Shown here one piece after another: positions 30,039-37,959 of a DNA stretch of 37,959 nt. The notes under the pieces are model-generated. The model ran no database searches. It was given only the letters and a program-made list of their open reading frames with translations, and was not told where the DNA came from. Both the position numbers and the translations under genes were made by a program. The DNA comes from Treponema sp. (lineage in GTDB: Bacteria; Spirochaetota; Spirochaetia; Treponematales; Treponemataceae). Location of the stretch: NCBI GenBank assembly GCA_017469785.1, contig JAFUFU010000005.1, positions 1-37,959 on the forward strand. The letters run 5' to 3'. Numbering within the stretch: position 1 is the stretch's first letter; each line of letters opens with the position of its first letter.

Positions 30039-30923
30039 ATGAACACGACCAGACTTGCACAAAGAGCATCATCTCTCAGGATTTCTGCCATCTCTCTTGC
30101 GGAAAATATGCGCAACGGGAGCTTTAAATCCCTGTATCGCGGGCAGGGAATCGAATTCAGCGACGTGCGGGACTATCTTCCCGGGGACGCGGTGCGCTCA
30201 ATCGACTGGAACGTGACGGCCCGCATGGGGCGTGCATTCATCAAACAATACGAAGAGGACAGGGAACTTTCGGTTTTTCTGATTCTCGACTGCTCGCGCT
30301 CAATGGGCATCGGCTCTTCCCAGACAAGGCTCAGTGCCGCCCAGGAAGCATCCGCCCTGCTTCTTCTGGCCACCGAACACAATGCAGGTGCCATCGGGGC
30401 AGTATTCTTCGACGGAAAGATTCAGTTCGCCTGCGCCCCGAAATCCGGCCGGGAAAACACCATGACGATACTCTCAAAACTGGACAAAATTGACACCCGC
30501 CCAGAATCCGAAATCGCAAACGGTTCTGTCCTGCCGAATGCAATAACAGGAGCCGCAAAGCTTCTTAAAAAACGCTCGCTGGTTTTCATTCTCTCGGATT
30601 TTCGTTCCAGCCACTGGGAAAAGCCATTTGCAACTCTCGCGCAAAAGCATGATGTCGTTGCCGTGAGAATAACCTCTCCCAATGACAGCGAGCTTCCAAA
30701 CATGGGAACGGTTCCCTTCTACGATACGGAAAGCAATCAAAAAAGCGTTTTTCCCACATTCTCAAAGCGATTCAAATCAGAATGGCGTGAGGCTAACCAG
30801 AAGCGCATAGATTACTGGAAGGAATTCTGCACAAAACACGGAGGATTTCCACTGATTCTTTCGACGGAAGAAGATGCAGTAACCTGCCTTCAGAGATTTT
30901 TCAAGCAACGCGCGAGGTTTTAG
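30039..30923 (+). CDS. DUF58 protein (von Willebrand A-like)
   Basis: The 294-residue protein contains the DUF58 hallmark EFSDVRDYLPGDAVRSIDWN, followed by a vWA-type core with a metal-site motif ILDCSRSM (DxSxS) and LVFILSDFRS. No membrane segment is seen. DUF58 proteins are the constant partner of MoxR in such operons. It starts 4 nt after moxR and ends 1 nt before the next gene. Confidence 0.94.
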   Translation: MNTTRLAQRASSLRISAISLAENMRNGSFKSLYRGQGIEFSDVRDYLPGDAVRSIDWNVTARMGRAFIKQYEEDRELSVFLILDCSRSMGIGSSQTRLSAAQEASALLLLATEHNAGAIGAVFFDGKIQFACAPKSGRENTMTILSKLDKIDTRPESEIANGSVLPNAITGAAKLLKKRSLVFILSDFRSSHWEKPFATLAQKHDVVAVRITSPNDSELPNMGTVPFYDTESNQKSVFPTFSKRFKSEWREANQKRIDYWKEFCTKHGGFPLILSTEEDAVTCLQRFFKQRARF

Positions 30924-30924
30924 C

Positions 30925-31953
30925 ATGAAGCGCTGTCTCAGTCTCTCTCTCCTGATTTTCTTTTTCTGTATCGCACCGATTTTTCAGGCATCTGGCGAAA
31001 ATCTGCAGATTGTCATGCCTCATATCATTTACATTGGCGACACTGTAGAAATCCGCTATATGTTTCATTCAGACGCCAAGCTTTTTGATGATGATTTTGA
31101 CAAAAATCAGGCGGCTTCAGTTTCCCTGAATCAGGAATACGATTTTTTCCGCGCACAAGAAGAATCTTTCACCGTAAAAGCCGCGTCTCTCGAAAAAATA
31201 AACTCGGATTACACCCTGAGCCTTTCAGTGATTCCATGGAAAACAGGATTGTGCCAGATTCCGCCATTCAACCTGGTTTCCCTTGTGGCACAGAGCAGAA
31301 ACAAGGCCCCGGTCAATTCACAGGCATTTATCATTTCCCTGTCGCCCTTTGAAGTAAAATCCCTGGTGCAGAAAACCGGAACCCGCTCTTTTTTACCACA
31401 AGCGCATCCCCTCATTCTTCCGGGAACCACGGCGATTCTTGTCGTGGCGGCAATTCTCGCGCTTACAGCATTTTCCGCGCTGCTTTTCGCGTTGCTGCAT
31501 CTTCCAAGGGTTGTCCGCGCCTTGGAGCAATTCGCTTACATCTATTCGCTCAAAAGAAACTCACGGAAAGCAATCAAAAGGCTCCGCTCGATTCAAAAAA
31601 AATCGGAAAGCGTTTCCTCGGACAAGGAGTTTTCAGCTCTTATCCAGCTGGCAATCCGAGATTTCCTGAACGGCAGATTTGGATACAATTTTTCGGCGGT
31701 TACAAGCAGCGCGCTTTATCCGGCATTTCTTGATTTGTGCGGCGGGAGTCTGACTCCGCATCAGGAAAATGCCGTTGAACATCTGCTCTCCCTGTTCAAC
31801 AGAATTGATTTTGTACGCTTTTCAGAAAATGCGGTTCTTCTAAAAGCGGATGAAAACAATGGTCAGGATGAGCGGGACTCTTTATGCGAGAAGGCCATTA
31901 TTTTAATAGAAGAATTCGATTCTAATGACGATTCAGAGAAGGAGGAATCATGA
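30925..31953 (+). CDS. Bat-operon membrane protein with signal peptide
   Basis: The 342-residue protein has a signal peptide (LLIFFFCIAPIFQASG) and a beta-rich periplasmic part (VMPHIIYIGDTVEIRYMFH ... WKTGLCQIPPFNLVSL). One membrane segment lies near residues 170-195, and a cytosolic helical tail follows (RKAIKRLRSIQKK, LIQLAIRDFLNGRFG). This layout is found for the BatD/DUF4381-like member of spirochaete moxR-bat operons. It overlaps the start of batA by 4 nt, showing translational coupling. Confidence 0.75.
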   Translation: MKRCLSLSLLIFFFCIAPIFQASGENLQIVMPHIIYIGDTVEIRYMFHSDAKLFDDDFDKNQAASVSLNQEYDFFRAQEESFTVKAASLEKINSDYTLSLSVIPWKTGLCQIPPFNLVSLVAQSRNKAPVNSQAFIISLSPFEVKSLVQKTGTRSFLPQAHPLILPGTTAILVVAAILALTAFSALLFALLHLPRVVRALEQFAYIYSLKRNSRKAIKRLRSIQKKSESVSSDKEFSALIQLAIRDFLNGRFGYNFSAVTSSALYPAFLDLCGGSLTPHQENAVEHLLSLFNRIDFVRFSENAVLLKADENNGQDERDSLCEKAIILIEEFDSNDDSEKEES

Positions 31954-32963
31954 TTCACTTTGAGAATCCTCAGGCATTTTTATTCCTTTTTGCAATTCCA
32001 CTTCTCTTTCTGCTGAGAAAACTGGGACTTTTTTCAAAAATATCCTTTCCCCTCACAATTTCAGACTGGGGCGGAAAAACTTTCTCATACAAGGAGACAA
32101 TCGCATCAATTACGTCGGTTTTCTCCAAGATTCTCTTCGGCTCGGCCTATATTCTGCTTGTAGTTGCCCTGGCAAACCCCGTCATCCGTCATCAAGAAAA
32201 AATCTACACATCCAGGGGAACTGACATCCTTTTTGTGCTTGATACAAGTCCCTCCATGGCAGCCCGAGACATCGCTCTGGTCGGAAAGCAGATAACCAGG
32301 CTGGATGCCGCAAAAATCGGAATCAAAACCCTTGCTTTCTCAGAAAATGGCGCAAATTACGGGCTTGTAGCAATGGCAAGTGAAGCCGCCTGTATCGTCC
32401 CCCCAACAAACGATCTGGCGTTTTTTGAAAAGCGGCTGGACGCTCTTTCTGTGGGGGAATTCGGCGACGGTTCTGCAATAGGCATCGGGCTGAGCACGGC
32501 AATCTATCATCTTGAGGCGAGCAAGGCGCCCAAAAAATGCATTGTCCTGATTACGGACGGTGAAAACAACGCCGGTTCTGTCCATCCTGAGACTGCGGCG
32601 GAGCTTGCCCGTGAAAGCGGAATCACCCTGTACACTTTTGGCATAGGAACAAAGGGCACGGTTCCCATCGAATACATCGAGCCGAAAAGCGGGAAAATTC
32701 ACTCGGGATTCTATGAATCTGATTTTGACTCGACACCCCTTGAGACAATCGCTTTGCAGGCCGGAGGAACATATTTCGGAATTGAATCCACAGCTGCCCT
32801 TTCCAGCGCCCTGGATAAAATAGCACAGAGCGAAAGCACGGTTCAGACCTTCCATTACAGGACTTCTGACAAGAGCTGCTACTCCACTTTTCTGTTCATT
32901 TCGGCACTGCTTTTCGCCGCTGTCTGGATTATCCGGCGGATTTTTCTTTCCGAGGTATTGTGA
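31950..32963 (+). CDS. batA: BatA-like membrane-anchored von Willebrand A protein
   Basis: The 337-residue protein has two N-terminal membrane segments (about 9-25 and 57-78). A vWA domain follows with an intact metal-site motif VLDTSPSMAA (D98, S100, S102) and VLITDGENNAG, and a C-terminal membrane helix (about 310-330) closes it. It is the BatA type, linked to aerotolerance in Bacteroides and to oxidative-stress survival in spirochaetes. GGAGG lies 5 nt before the ATG. The stop TGA overlaps the next start codon. Confidence 0.9.
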   Translation: MIHFENPQAFLFLFAIPLLFLLRKLGLFSKISFPLTISDWGGKTFSYKETIASITSVFSKILFGSAYILLVVALANPVIRHQEKIYTSRGTDILFVLDTSPSMAARDIALVGKQITRLDAAKIGIKTLAFSENGANYGLVAMASEAACIVPPTNDLAFFEKRLDALSVGEFGDGSAIGIGLSTAIYHLEASKAPKKCIVLITDGENNAGSVHPETAAELARESGITLYTFGIGTKGTVPIEYIEPKSGKIHSGFYESDFDSTPLETIALQAGGTYFGIESTAALSSALDKIAQSESTVQTFHYRTSDKSCYSTFLFISALLFAAVWIIRRIFLSEVL

Positions 32964-34609
32964 TGCATTTTGAATCTTTTTCCATCGGCCGACCGCAAAT
33001 TCTCCCCCTGGTACTGCTTTTTATTCCGGCCATTCTTTTCCTGCAGGCTCGTTGCAGAAAAATCACCAGAGCCGTCAGTTTGTCCTACACGGAGCAGGAA
33101 AATTCCTCTCTCATGAAGCCACTGCGAAGGGCCTTGTTTGCCAGAAGCCTGCTCCGCTGCCTTGCATGGATTTTTGCCGTCCTCGCGTTCTCGGAAATTT
33201 CATGGGGAAACAAAAAGATTCCCGTGCACAAGAGCGGAAGCAATGTCACCTTCGTCTTCGACATTTCATACTCGATGCTTGCACAGGACGGCCCGAACAA
33301 GATGACCAGGCTTGCAGGAGCAAAACAATACGCCTCATTTCTACTAAAGGAGCTTTCTTCCTCTTCTTTTTCGGCCGTCATCGCCAAGGGAGACGGTTCC
33401 GTCGCGATTCCAGAAACCGAGGATTCATCGCTCATGGAGACAATGCTTGAGAATCTGTCGCCTCACTTAATGACAAGCGCAGGCTCCTCCATCGGAAAGG
33501 GAATCGAAGCCGCTCTGGATGCAATTCCGCGCAACTCAGCGAAATCCCAATACATCTGGGTATTCACCGACGGCGATGAAACTGACAAGCAGCTGGGAAA
33601 AGCATTGGAGAAGGCCGTAAAATTCGACGTTCCTGTAAGCATCATCGGATTCGGCTCCGAGCAGGAATCGGAAATCACAGCAGGAGACGGAAAAACACGG
33701 GTCAAAACGGCATTGCGCTCAAAAAAAATTCAGGAAATCATAGAGGACGTTGAAAAGCACAATTATCAGTTTTTTTCATCCAAAAGCACAGAATCAATCC
33801 GCTTCATTGATTCCGAAAGCACTGGCTCCGCATGGAAACTGCTGAATCAAGTCCATAACTCTTCGAACAGGGAAGAAAGCCAGCTTTCATACGAAGTGCA
33901 GAACATAAACCACCACACGCTCTTTGTCTTTCTTTCCCTGATTTCATTTGTCTTTTCATTCGTAGCCGGAGAATTCTCTCTTTCAGGATGCAAAAAACTG
34001 CGCACCCTGCTTGCGGCCACACTGATTTTCTCCGCTTTTTTCAGTACGTCATGCTCATCTGAGAAAAAACGCATTCTTGAGGGAAGCTGGGAATGGTATG
34101 GGGGCAAATATACTGCCGCGACTGCGGATTTTCTGAATTCCGTCCATTCCTCACGGCCAGATTCGCTGGCCAGAATCTATGCCATTTTCGACTTGAGCGC
34201 GACTTACCTTTCGATGGGGGAGCTGGAAGCAGCAGAAGAGCGTCTCTCACAATTGAATCTGGACGACGGTCAGCTTCCGGCAGAATTGCGGAGCAGCGCA
34301 TTCTACAACAGGGGGCTGATTGCGGCCAAAAAAGACGACTATGCCACGGCGGCAACATTCTTTAAAAAAGCAATCAAGGCAAACGGAAAGAACACCGACG
34401 CAAAAATCAATCTTGAGCTTTGTGAACGGGAACTGACAGAACGACAGGCAAAATCTGCAAGGGCAGAGATGCAGGGCGTCAACGAGGAAAAGGCAGAAAA
34501 ATCAGACATGAAAAGCGAGATTTTTACCGTAATCCGCGAAAATGAAGGAAAAAAATGGCGGAATATGAGCGACGGCGGGGAGAAAGAAAATGACGAACTT
34601 GACTACTGA
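32963..34609 (+). CDS. batB: BatB-BatC fusion: von Willebrand A plus TPR protein
   Basis: The 548-residue protein has N-terminal membrane segments and a vWA domain with metal-site VFDISYSMLAQDG (about D100, S102, S104) and WVFTDGDETDK. It has a membrane segment near residues 317-335 and a second hydrophobic stretch ending in FFSTSCSSEKKR. The remainder (about 370-500) contains TPR-like repeats (FYNRGLIAAKKDDYATAATFFKKAIK). The internal lipobox-like Cys suggests that a BatC lipoprotein was fused to BatB. The ATG at 32963 has GAGG 7 nt before it; a GTG 3 nt earlier is less likely. It overlaps the next gene. Confidence 0.88.
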   Translation: MHFESFSIGRPQILPLVLLFIPAILFLQARCRKITRAVSLSYTEQENSSLMKPLRRALFARSLLRCLAWIFAVLAFSEISWGNKKIPVHKSGSNVTFVFDISYSMLAQDGPNKMTRLAGAKQYASFLLKELSSSSFSAVIAKGDGSVAIPETEDSSLMETMLENLSPHLMTSAGSSIGKGIEAALDAIPRNSAKSQYIWVFTDGDETDKQLGKALEKAVKFDVPVSIIGFGSEQESEITAGDGKTRVKTALRSKKIQEIIEDVEKHNYQFFSSKSTESIRFIDSESTGSAWKLLNQVHNSSNREESQLSYEVQNINHHTLFVFLSLISFVFSFVAGEFSLSGCKKLRTLLAATLIFSAFFSTSCSSEKKRILEGSWEWYGGKYTAATADFLNSVHSSRPDSLARIYAIFDLSATYLSMGELEAAEERLSQLNLDDGQLPAELRSSAFYNRGLIAAKKDDYATAATFFKKAIKANGKNTDAKINLELCERELTERQAKSARAEMQGVNEEKAEKSDMKSEIFTVIRENEGKKWRNMSDGGEKENDELDY

Positions 34610-35762
34610 CATCACGGGAACAGGCCGCATGAAAAAACGCTGGATTTTCTTTTTGCCGCTGCTTTTTCTTTCGGCAGCAATTTTTGCATCTCCGTCGGCA
34701 AGGGATTTGCGGGATTTAAAAGTCCGGCCGCTTTCAGAGGTTTTCTTCACCCAGATGGAAAATTCATACATCCTTGAGATTCCGGACGTGCTTCCGTCAA
34801 GGGTACAGATAGATTTACCTGAGCTTCCGCCGGGAATTCATTTCGTCTATTCAAAGAAAGAAGAGTGTATCTGCAAAAACGGTGAGCGGGGCACCCAGAT
34901 TACCCTCTGGTTCACTTTCTCTGAATCAGGGCAAATCTCTCTCTCGCCTCTCTTCACGAAAATCGACGGGAAAAACCATTATTTTGAATTTGAAAGCGTT
35001 ACGGTCTATGAGAATCCGAATCTGATTTCGCCAAGACTCGAAGTCAACATTCAAAAACCTTATGGAATCAAAAGCGACAAAAAAACAGGCGCAAAAACGC
35101 TTAAAGTCAAAAAAGGAGAACTTATCCAGTTTACCCTGAGCGCGCGCTATGCGGTTCAGATTCTAGAATTCAAATGGACGCTCCCGAAAGATTCCATTTT
35201 CAACGAAACGGAGCGTTTTGATTTTGCAAGCGGAAGCGAACGGGTTACGACCTTCTCCGCAGATGCAAAAAAAATCGCCTCGTTTGAATGGCAGATTCTT
35301 AAAGAGGGAACATATCATTTTCCGATTTTCACCATCGAGGGAATCGCATACAATGGGAGCAAAAAAAGTCTCTACCTTGCGGATAATCTGGAAATTGTCG
35401 TCGCCGGTGAATCCGAGAATAGGGGTCCAGAAAAAAAATCCGGCAATCATTGGATTTATCAGGACGCGTTCACAAAACCAATGGAAGAAAATCCCCAGCA
35501 GAAAGAAGATATTTCCAGGGCTGATTTTAAAAAACAGGCTGATTCAATGAGTCTTACCATATTCCAGAGGCTTTTTGCCCGCAAATATGCCCTTTTCGCA
35601 GGCGGCGTGATTTTTTCAATTCCAGAAGAAAAATTCGCCGGACAGAATTTCAGCGGAGGGCAAAAAGTACGGATTATGGAGCAGGCAGGAGGCTGGGCTT
35701 TCATCGAGTGCAAGGAATTTTCCGGCTGGACAAAAAACGAAAATTTATTTCTAATAAGATAG
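34590..35762 (+). CDS. BatD/BatE-like exported protein with C-terminal SH3-like domain
   Basis: The 390-residue protein has a signal peptide (KKRWIFFLPLLFLSAAIF) and beta-rich repeats of the BatD kind (LEVNIQKPYGIKSD, KVKKGELIQFTLSA, ILKEGTYHFPIFTIEG). A C-terminal bacterial SH3-like segment follows (FSGGQKVRIMEQAGGWAFIEC ... GWTKNENLF). It overlaps the preceding gene by 20 nt. GGGGAG lies 7 nt before the ATG at 34590. The ATG at 34629 would give a neater signal peptide, so the start is uncertain by 13 codons. No lipobox is seen. Confidence 0.78.
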   Translation: MTNLTTDITGTGRMKKRWIFFLPLLFLSAAIFASPSARDLRDLKVRPLSEVFFTQMENSYILEIPDVLPSRVQIDLPELPPGIHFVYSKKEECICKNGERGTQITLWFTFSESGQISLSPLFTKIDGKNHYFEFESVTVYENPNLISPRLEVNIQKPYGIKSDKKTGAKTLKVKKGELIQFTLSARYAVQILEFKWTLPKDSIFNETERFDFASGSERVTTFSADAKKIASFEWQILKEGTYHFPIFTIEGIAYNGSKKSLYLADNLEIVVAGESENRGPEKKSGNHWIYQDAFTKPMEENPQQKEDISRADFKKQADSMSLTIFQRLFARKYALFAGGVIFSIPEEKFAGQNFSGGQKVRIMEQAGGWAFIECKEFSGWTKNENLFLIR

Positions 35763-35775
35763 AATGGAGTTAACT

Positions 35776-36360
35776 ATGGATTTTGGCGATATCTTGGACC
35801 AGTGGTCTGACATTCAGAAAAACGAAAAAAAAGCCGCAAAGGAAAAATCAAAAATTCCCCAAACCTCACATAAAATGGCCAACGCACCGACCCCGGAAGA
35901 AAAAGCAGCCAGGGCAAGGGCAAAACTTGCGGCAGAAGGCAGGCTTTATGAAGCTCAAATGGAAGAGGATGCGAAAAAAACGATAAATCCCATGGAATTA
36001 TGGCTCCGACGCTACGGCGTGACGGACAAGGACAAGGCCGCCATGGAATACGAAGAGCGCACAAAAATGGAAAGCCGTGAATATTTGCGAACAATGCGCC
36101 CGGAAGCACGGCTGGATTTGCACGGATTAACCCGCGATGAAGCCTGGAGCCGGCTCAATTCCTTTGTGAACGACTGCATTCGCCGGGGATTAAAAAAAAT
36201 CCTGATTATCCACGGAAAAGGCAACCATTCCCACGGAAGCGATCCCGTTCTCGGCCCCATGGTGAAAACCTACATCGAGCAGAATAAAAGCCTCGGAACA
36301 TCAGGCCATCCCGACCGCAGCATGGGCGGAACGGGGGCTACATGGGTCATAATCAAATAG
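35776..36360 (+). CDS. Smr-domain protein
   Basis: The 194-residue protein has a charged N-terminal part (KKAAKEKSK ... PEEKAARARAKLAAEG). The C-terminal Smr domain has LDLHGLTRDEAWSRL and the IIHGKGNHS loop, the usual DxH and HGxG motifs. Smr domains cut nucleic acids; relatives act in ribosome collision rescue or mismatch repair. GGAG lies 7 nt before the ATG at 35776; an ATG 12 nt upstream overlaps that site. It follows the Bat genes by 13 nt. Its TAG stop directly abuts the stop of the convergent AraC gene. Confidence 0.93.
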   Translation: MDFGDILDQWSDIQKNEKKAAKEKSKIPQTSHKMANAPTPEEKAARARAKLAAEGRLYEAQMEEDAKKTINPMELWLRRYGVTDKDKAAMEYEERTKMESREYLRTMRPEARLDLHGLTRDEAWSRLNSFVNDCIRRGLKKILIIHGKGNHSHGSDPVLGPMVKTYIEQNKSLGTSGHPDRSMGGTGATWVIIK

Positions 36361-37224
36361 CTACAAAAATGAACGGCGGCCAGCACGATAGTCAAGGGGA
36401 TTTGTTCCTGTAAGCGAGCGAAAACAACGCCCGAACTGGGTGAGCGAGCCGAATCCACATTCCATTGCAATCTCAAGCACCGAGCGTTTTTTGTCGGCAA
36501 GGAGTCGGCAGGCCTTTGTTATCCTGAGGCTGTTGATATACTCAACGAATCCGAAATGCGTCTCTTCCTTAAAAGAACGGCTCAAATGGCTGGGTGACAG
36601 CTTGAATCGCTGAGCAACGGAAGCAAGGCTGAGGGGCTTTGTGTAATTCACGTTCAGATAATCAATGACTGCGGCGATATGCGCATTCATTTTTTCACTA
36701 GGCTGCAAGGCAACTCCGGCCTTTGTCTTCTCGCGGCTCACCTTCACGATGATTTCAGACAGATAAGCCCATGCAAGCTCTTCCCAGCCAGAGTCCTTTG
36801 AAAAAATCTCAGTGCCCATGCAGGCAAACAAAGTCCTAATTTCTTCCTGCGCTTCAGGCAAGAGGGCAACGCAGGGTTCCATTTGCTGGAGAATCGGCAC
36901 AAGGGATGAAAATCTGGCGTTATTCTCTGACAGGGGAACTCCATTGTCTGCAAAATAAACGTTATAAAGGGAACAGACTTCTCCCTCAGGATTTACCGCG
37001 CGGTGAAGGATTCCGGGAGCGATGCACAGGAAAGTTCCGGCCAGAATATGCAGGGTACGGTTGGCATAAAAAAAAGTCCGCTCACCACTCTCGATGTACA
37101 GGATTTCCCACCATGGATGAAAATGCCGCACGGGATTCGTGATTGCACGGGATTTCTTTATCAGCGAAAAACCGCATCCTGTTGAAGTGAGACGATAGTC
37201 TTCCGGCTCCTTTGTCAGAATCAT
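36361..37224 (-). CDS. AraC-family transcription regulator
   Basis: The 287-residue protein has an N-terminal cupin-type sensing domain (VRHFHPWWEILYIESGER, FLCIAPGILHRAVNPEGE). The C-terminal double HTH reads SLASVAQRFKLSPSHLSRSFKE and SVLEIAMECGFGSLTQFGRCFRSLTG. The frame continues upstream through sequence holding the promoter, so the ATG at 37224 is chosen. There is no Shine-Dalgarno; TATACT ends 6 nt before the ATG. It is divergent from a MATE transporter and probably controls it, in response to an unknown ligand. Confidence 0.92.
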   Translation of the reverse strand: MILTKEPEDYRLTSTGCGFSLIKKSRAITNPVRHFHPWWEILYIESGERTFFYANRTLHILAGTFLCIAPGILHRAVNPEGEVCSLYNVYFADNGVPLSENNARFSSLVPILQQMEPCVALLPEAQEEIRTLFACMGTEIFSKDSGWEELAWAYLSEIIVKVSREKTKAGVALQPSEKMNAHIAAVIDYLNVNYTKPLSLASVAQRFKLSPSHLSRSFKEETHFGFVEYINSLRITKACRLLADKKRSVLEIAMECGFGSLTQFGRCFRSLTGTNPLDYRAGRRSFL

Positions 37225-37230
37225 AGAAAA

Positions 37231-37236
37231 AGTATA
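37231..37236 (-). promoter_or_regulatory. -10 box of a probable leaderless araC-type promoter
   Basis: TATACT on the minus strand lies 6 nt before the ATG. A TTGTTT-like -35 lies 16 nt upstream. No Shine-Dalgarno is present. Confidence 0.5.
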
Positions 37237-37302
37237 GCACAAAAATTGCACAAAACAAGCAATAAATAGCAAAAAGCGTACAGATTTTATCCTGCAAATC
37301 AA

Positions 37303-37308
37303 TATAAT
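37303..37308 (+). promoter_or_regulatory. -10 box of a probable leaderless MATE-gene promoter
   Basis: TATAAT lies 6 nt before the ATG at 37315, with TACAGA 18 nt further upstream as a weak -35. No Shine-Dalgarno is present. Confidence 0.5.
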
Positions 37309-37314
37309 AGACTT

Positions 37315-37959
37315 ATGAGCCAGACGATTCAATTAAGCGAAAAGGAAAGCCGGCGGCGAAATATGATTCTGTACGGCGCGCCGCTTCCGACTATTTTTTA
37401 CATAGCGCTTCCTCTCGTTTTCTACAACAGCCTGCATCAGGTTTTCCAGCTGATTGACACGCTGATTGCGGCAAACATGAGCGCGGGCGTTGTCTCAACC
37501 GTCTCCTTTGTATCCCAGATTGAGACAATGCTATACGCAATAGGTTCCGGACTTTCCGTAGGCGGCTCGATAATCATTTCGCGGAGTTACGGCGAAGGTG
37601 ACATGGAGAAAGTCAGCTCGCAAATCAGTACGCTTTTCTTTTCAGGGATTGTCATCGCCCTGCTCATTCTCTGCCTGGCCCTTCCGCTGTCCTACCCTTT
37701 TCTCAGACTCCTCAGGATGCCAGAAGACTTAATAGGTCAGGGAACCTTTTATTTCATGCTGGCAATCGGAGCAATAGTTTTTCAGTTCATCAATGTAATT
37801 TATCTTGCTACTGAAAAATCACGGGGAAACACCAAGATCATCATGTGGTGCAACATTCTGGTCATGGTAGCGAAAACAATCCTGAATACGGGGGTAATCA
37901 CACTGATGAAATCCGGCAAGGTCTCTCTCAATACGGCCATGCTGCTTCTTCCAGTGGCA
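37315..37959 (+). CDS. MATE-family efflux transporter (N-terminal part, cut by the window edge)
   Basis: The first 215 codons are present, open to the window end. The N terminus is charged (QLSEKESRRRN), followed by LPTIFYIALPLVFYNSLHQVFQLIDTLIAA-type sequence, the first MATE helix pair with the (F/V)xxxDTxxA motif. SFVSQIETMLYAIGSGLSVGGSIIISRSYGEGD then matches the MATE helix-2/3 region with its GxG and RxxGxGD-type loop. These carriers expel drugs or metabolites using a cation gradient. The divergent AraC regulator is its likely controller. Confidence 0.9.
   Translation, partial: MSQTIQLSEKESRRRNMILYGAPLPTIFYIALPLVFYNSLHQVFQLIDTLIAANMSAGVVSTVSFVSQIETMLYAIGSGLSVGGSIIISRSYGEGDMEKVSSQISTLFFSGIVIALLILCLALPLSYPFLRLLRMPEDLIGQGTFYFMLAIGAIVFQFINVIYLATEKSRGNTKIIMWCNILVMVAKTILNTGVITLMKSGKVSLNTAMLLLPVA

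Noticed and set aside
37225..37332. Upstream extension of the AraC regulator
   Set aside because: It overlaps both divergent promoters and the MATE start codon; the remaining protein already has the full cupin and HTH domains.

Overview
The window is a spirochaete chromosome segment, most likely from a host-associated Treponema. Three things point there: the 5' end of a Treponema-like 16S rRNA gene at the left edge, an EF-G of the spirochaete/mitochondrial EFG1 type, and a spirochaete-style moxR-bat operon. The genus assignment is inference from these markers; no database was searched.

Layout. 1-1000: 5' end of a 16S rRNA gene on the minus strand, with leader, boxA-like site, strong promoter and a GC-rich palindromic spacer. 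900-10100 (minus strand): a small P-loop ATPase, fusA, an outer-membrane-like protein, a SPOR-domain protein, coaE and polA. 10200-17040: an SGNH-hydrolase lipoprotein, ychF, a rhomboid protease, an ArsB/NhaD-type transporter, a small conserved protein and a solute-binding lipoprotein. 17080-19210: an AAA/DUF4143 ATPase preceded by four 33-bp tandem repeats, then a DUF4160-DUF2442 pair. 19217-27620: an accessory block, partly much more AT-rich than its surroundings and bordered by inverted copies of one palindromic repeat. It holds a minus-strand run of six uncharacterised genes (three lipoproteins, one LPP20-like secreted protein, two cytosolic paralogues), a divergent XRE regulator, and a previously hidden 26-residue toxin-like peptide with a convergent small RNA. 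27650-37959: an aminotransferase, the moxR-DUF58-bat operon ending in an Smr protein, and a divergent AraC regulator/MATE transporter pair, the last cut by the window edge.

The strongest new observation is the locus at 27109-27425. A 26-codon ORF with the M-T-x-Y-E start of TxpA/BsrG/'holin-like' type I toxins faces a roughly 89-nt sRNA. Each RNA has its own promoter, and the two share a bidirectional terminator. The toxin Shine-Dalgarno is closed in a hairpin, and the sRNA carries a C-rich loop complementary to it.

Other notable points are a repeat element inserted in frame in the 5' end of coaE, five genes with no Shine-Dalgarno whose -10 box lies 6-8 nt before the ATG (likely leaderless mRNAs), the exactly 33-bp-phased repeats at 17086-17217, and a duplicated uncharacterised domain in the accessory operon.
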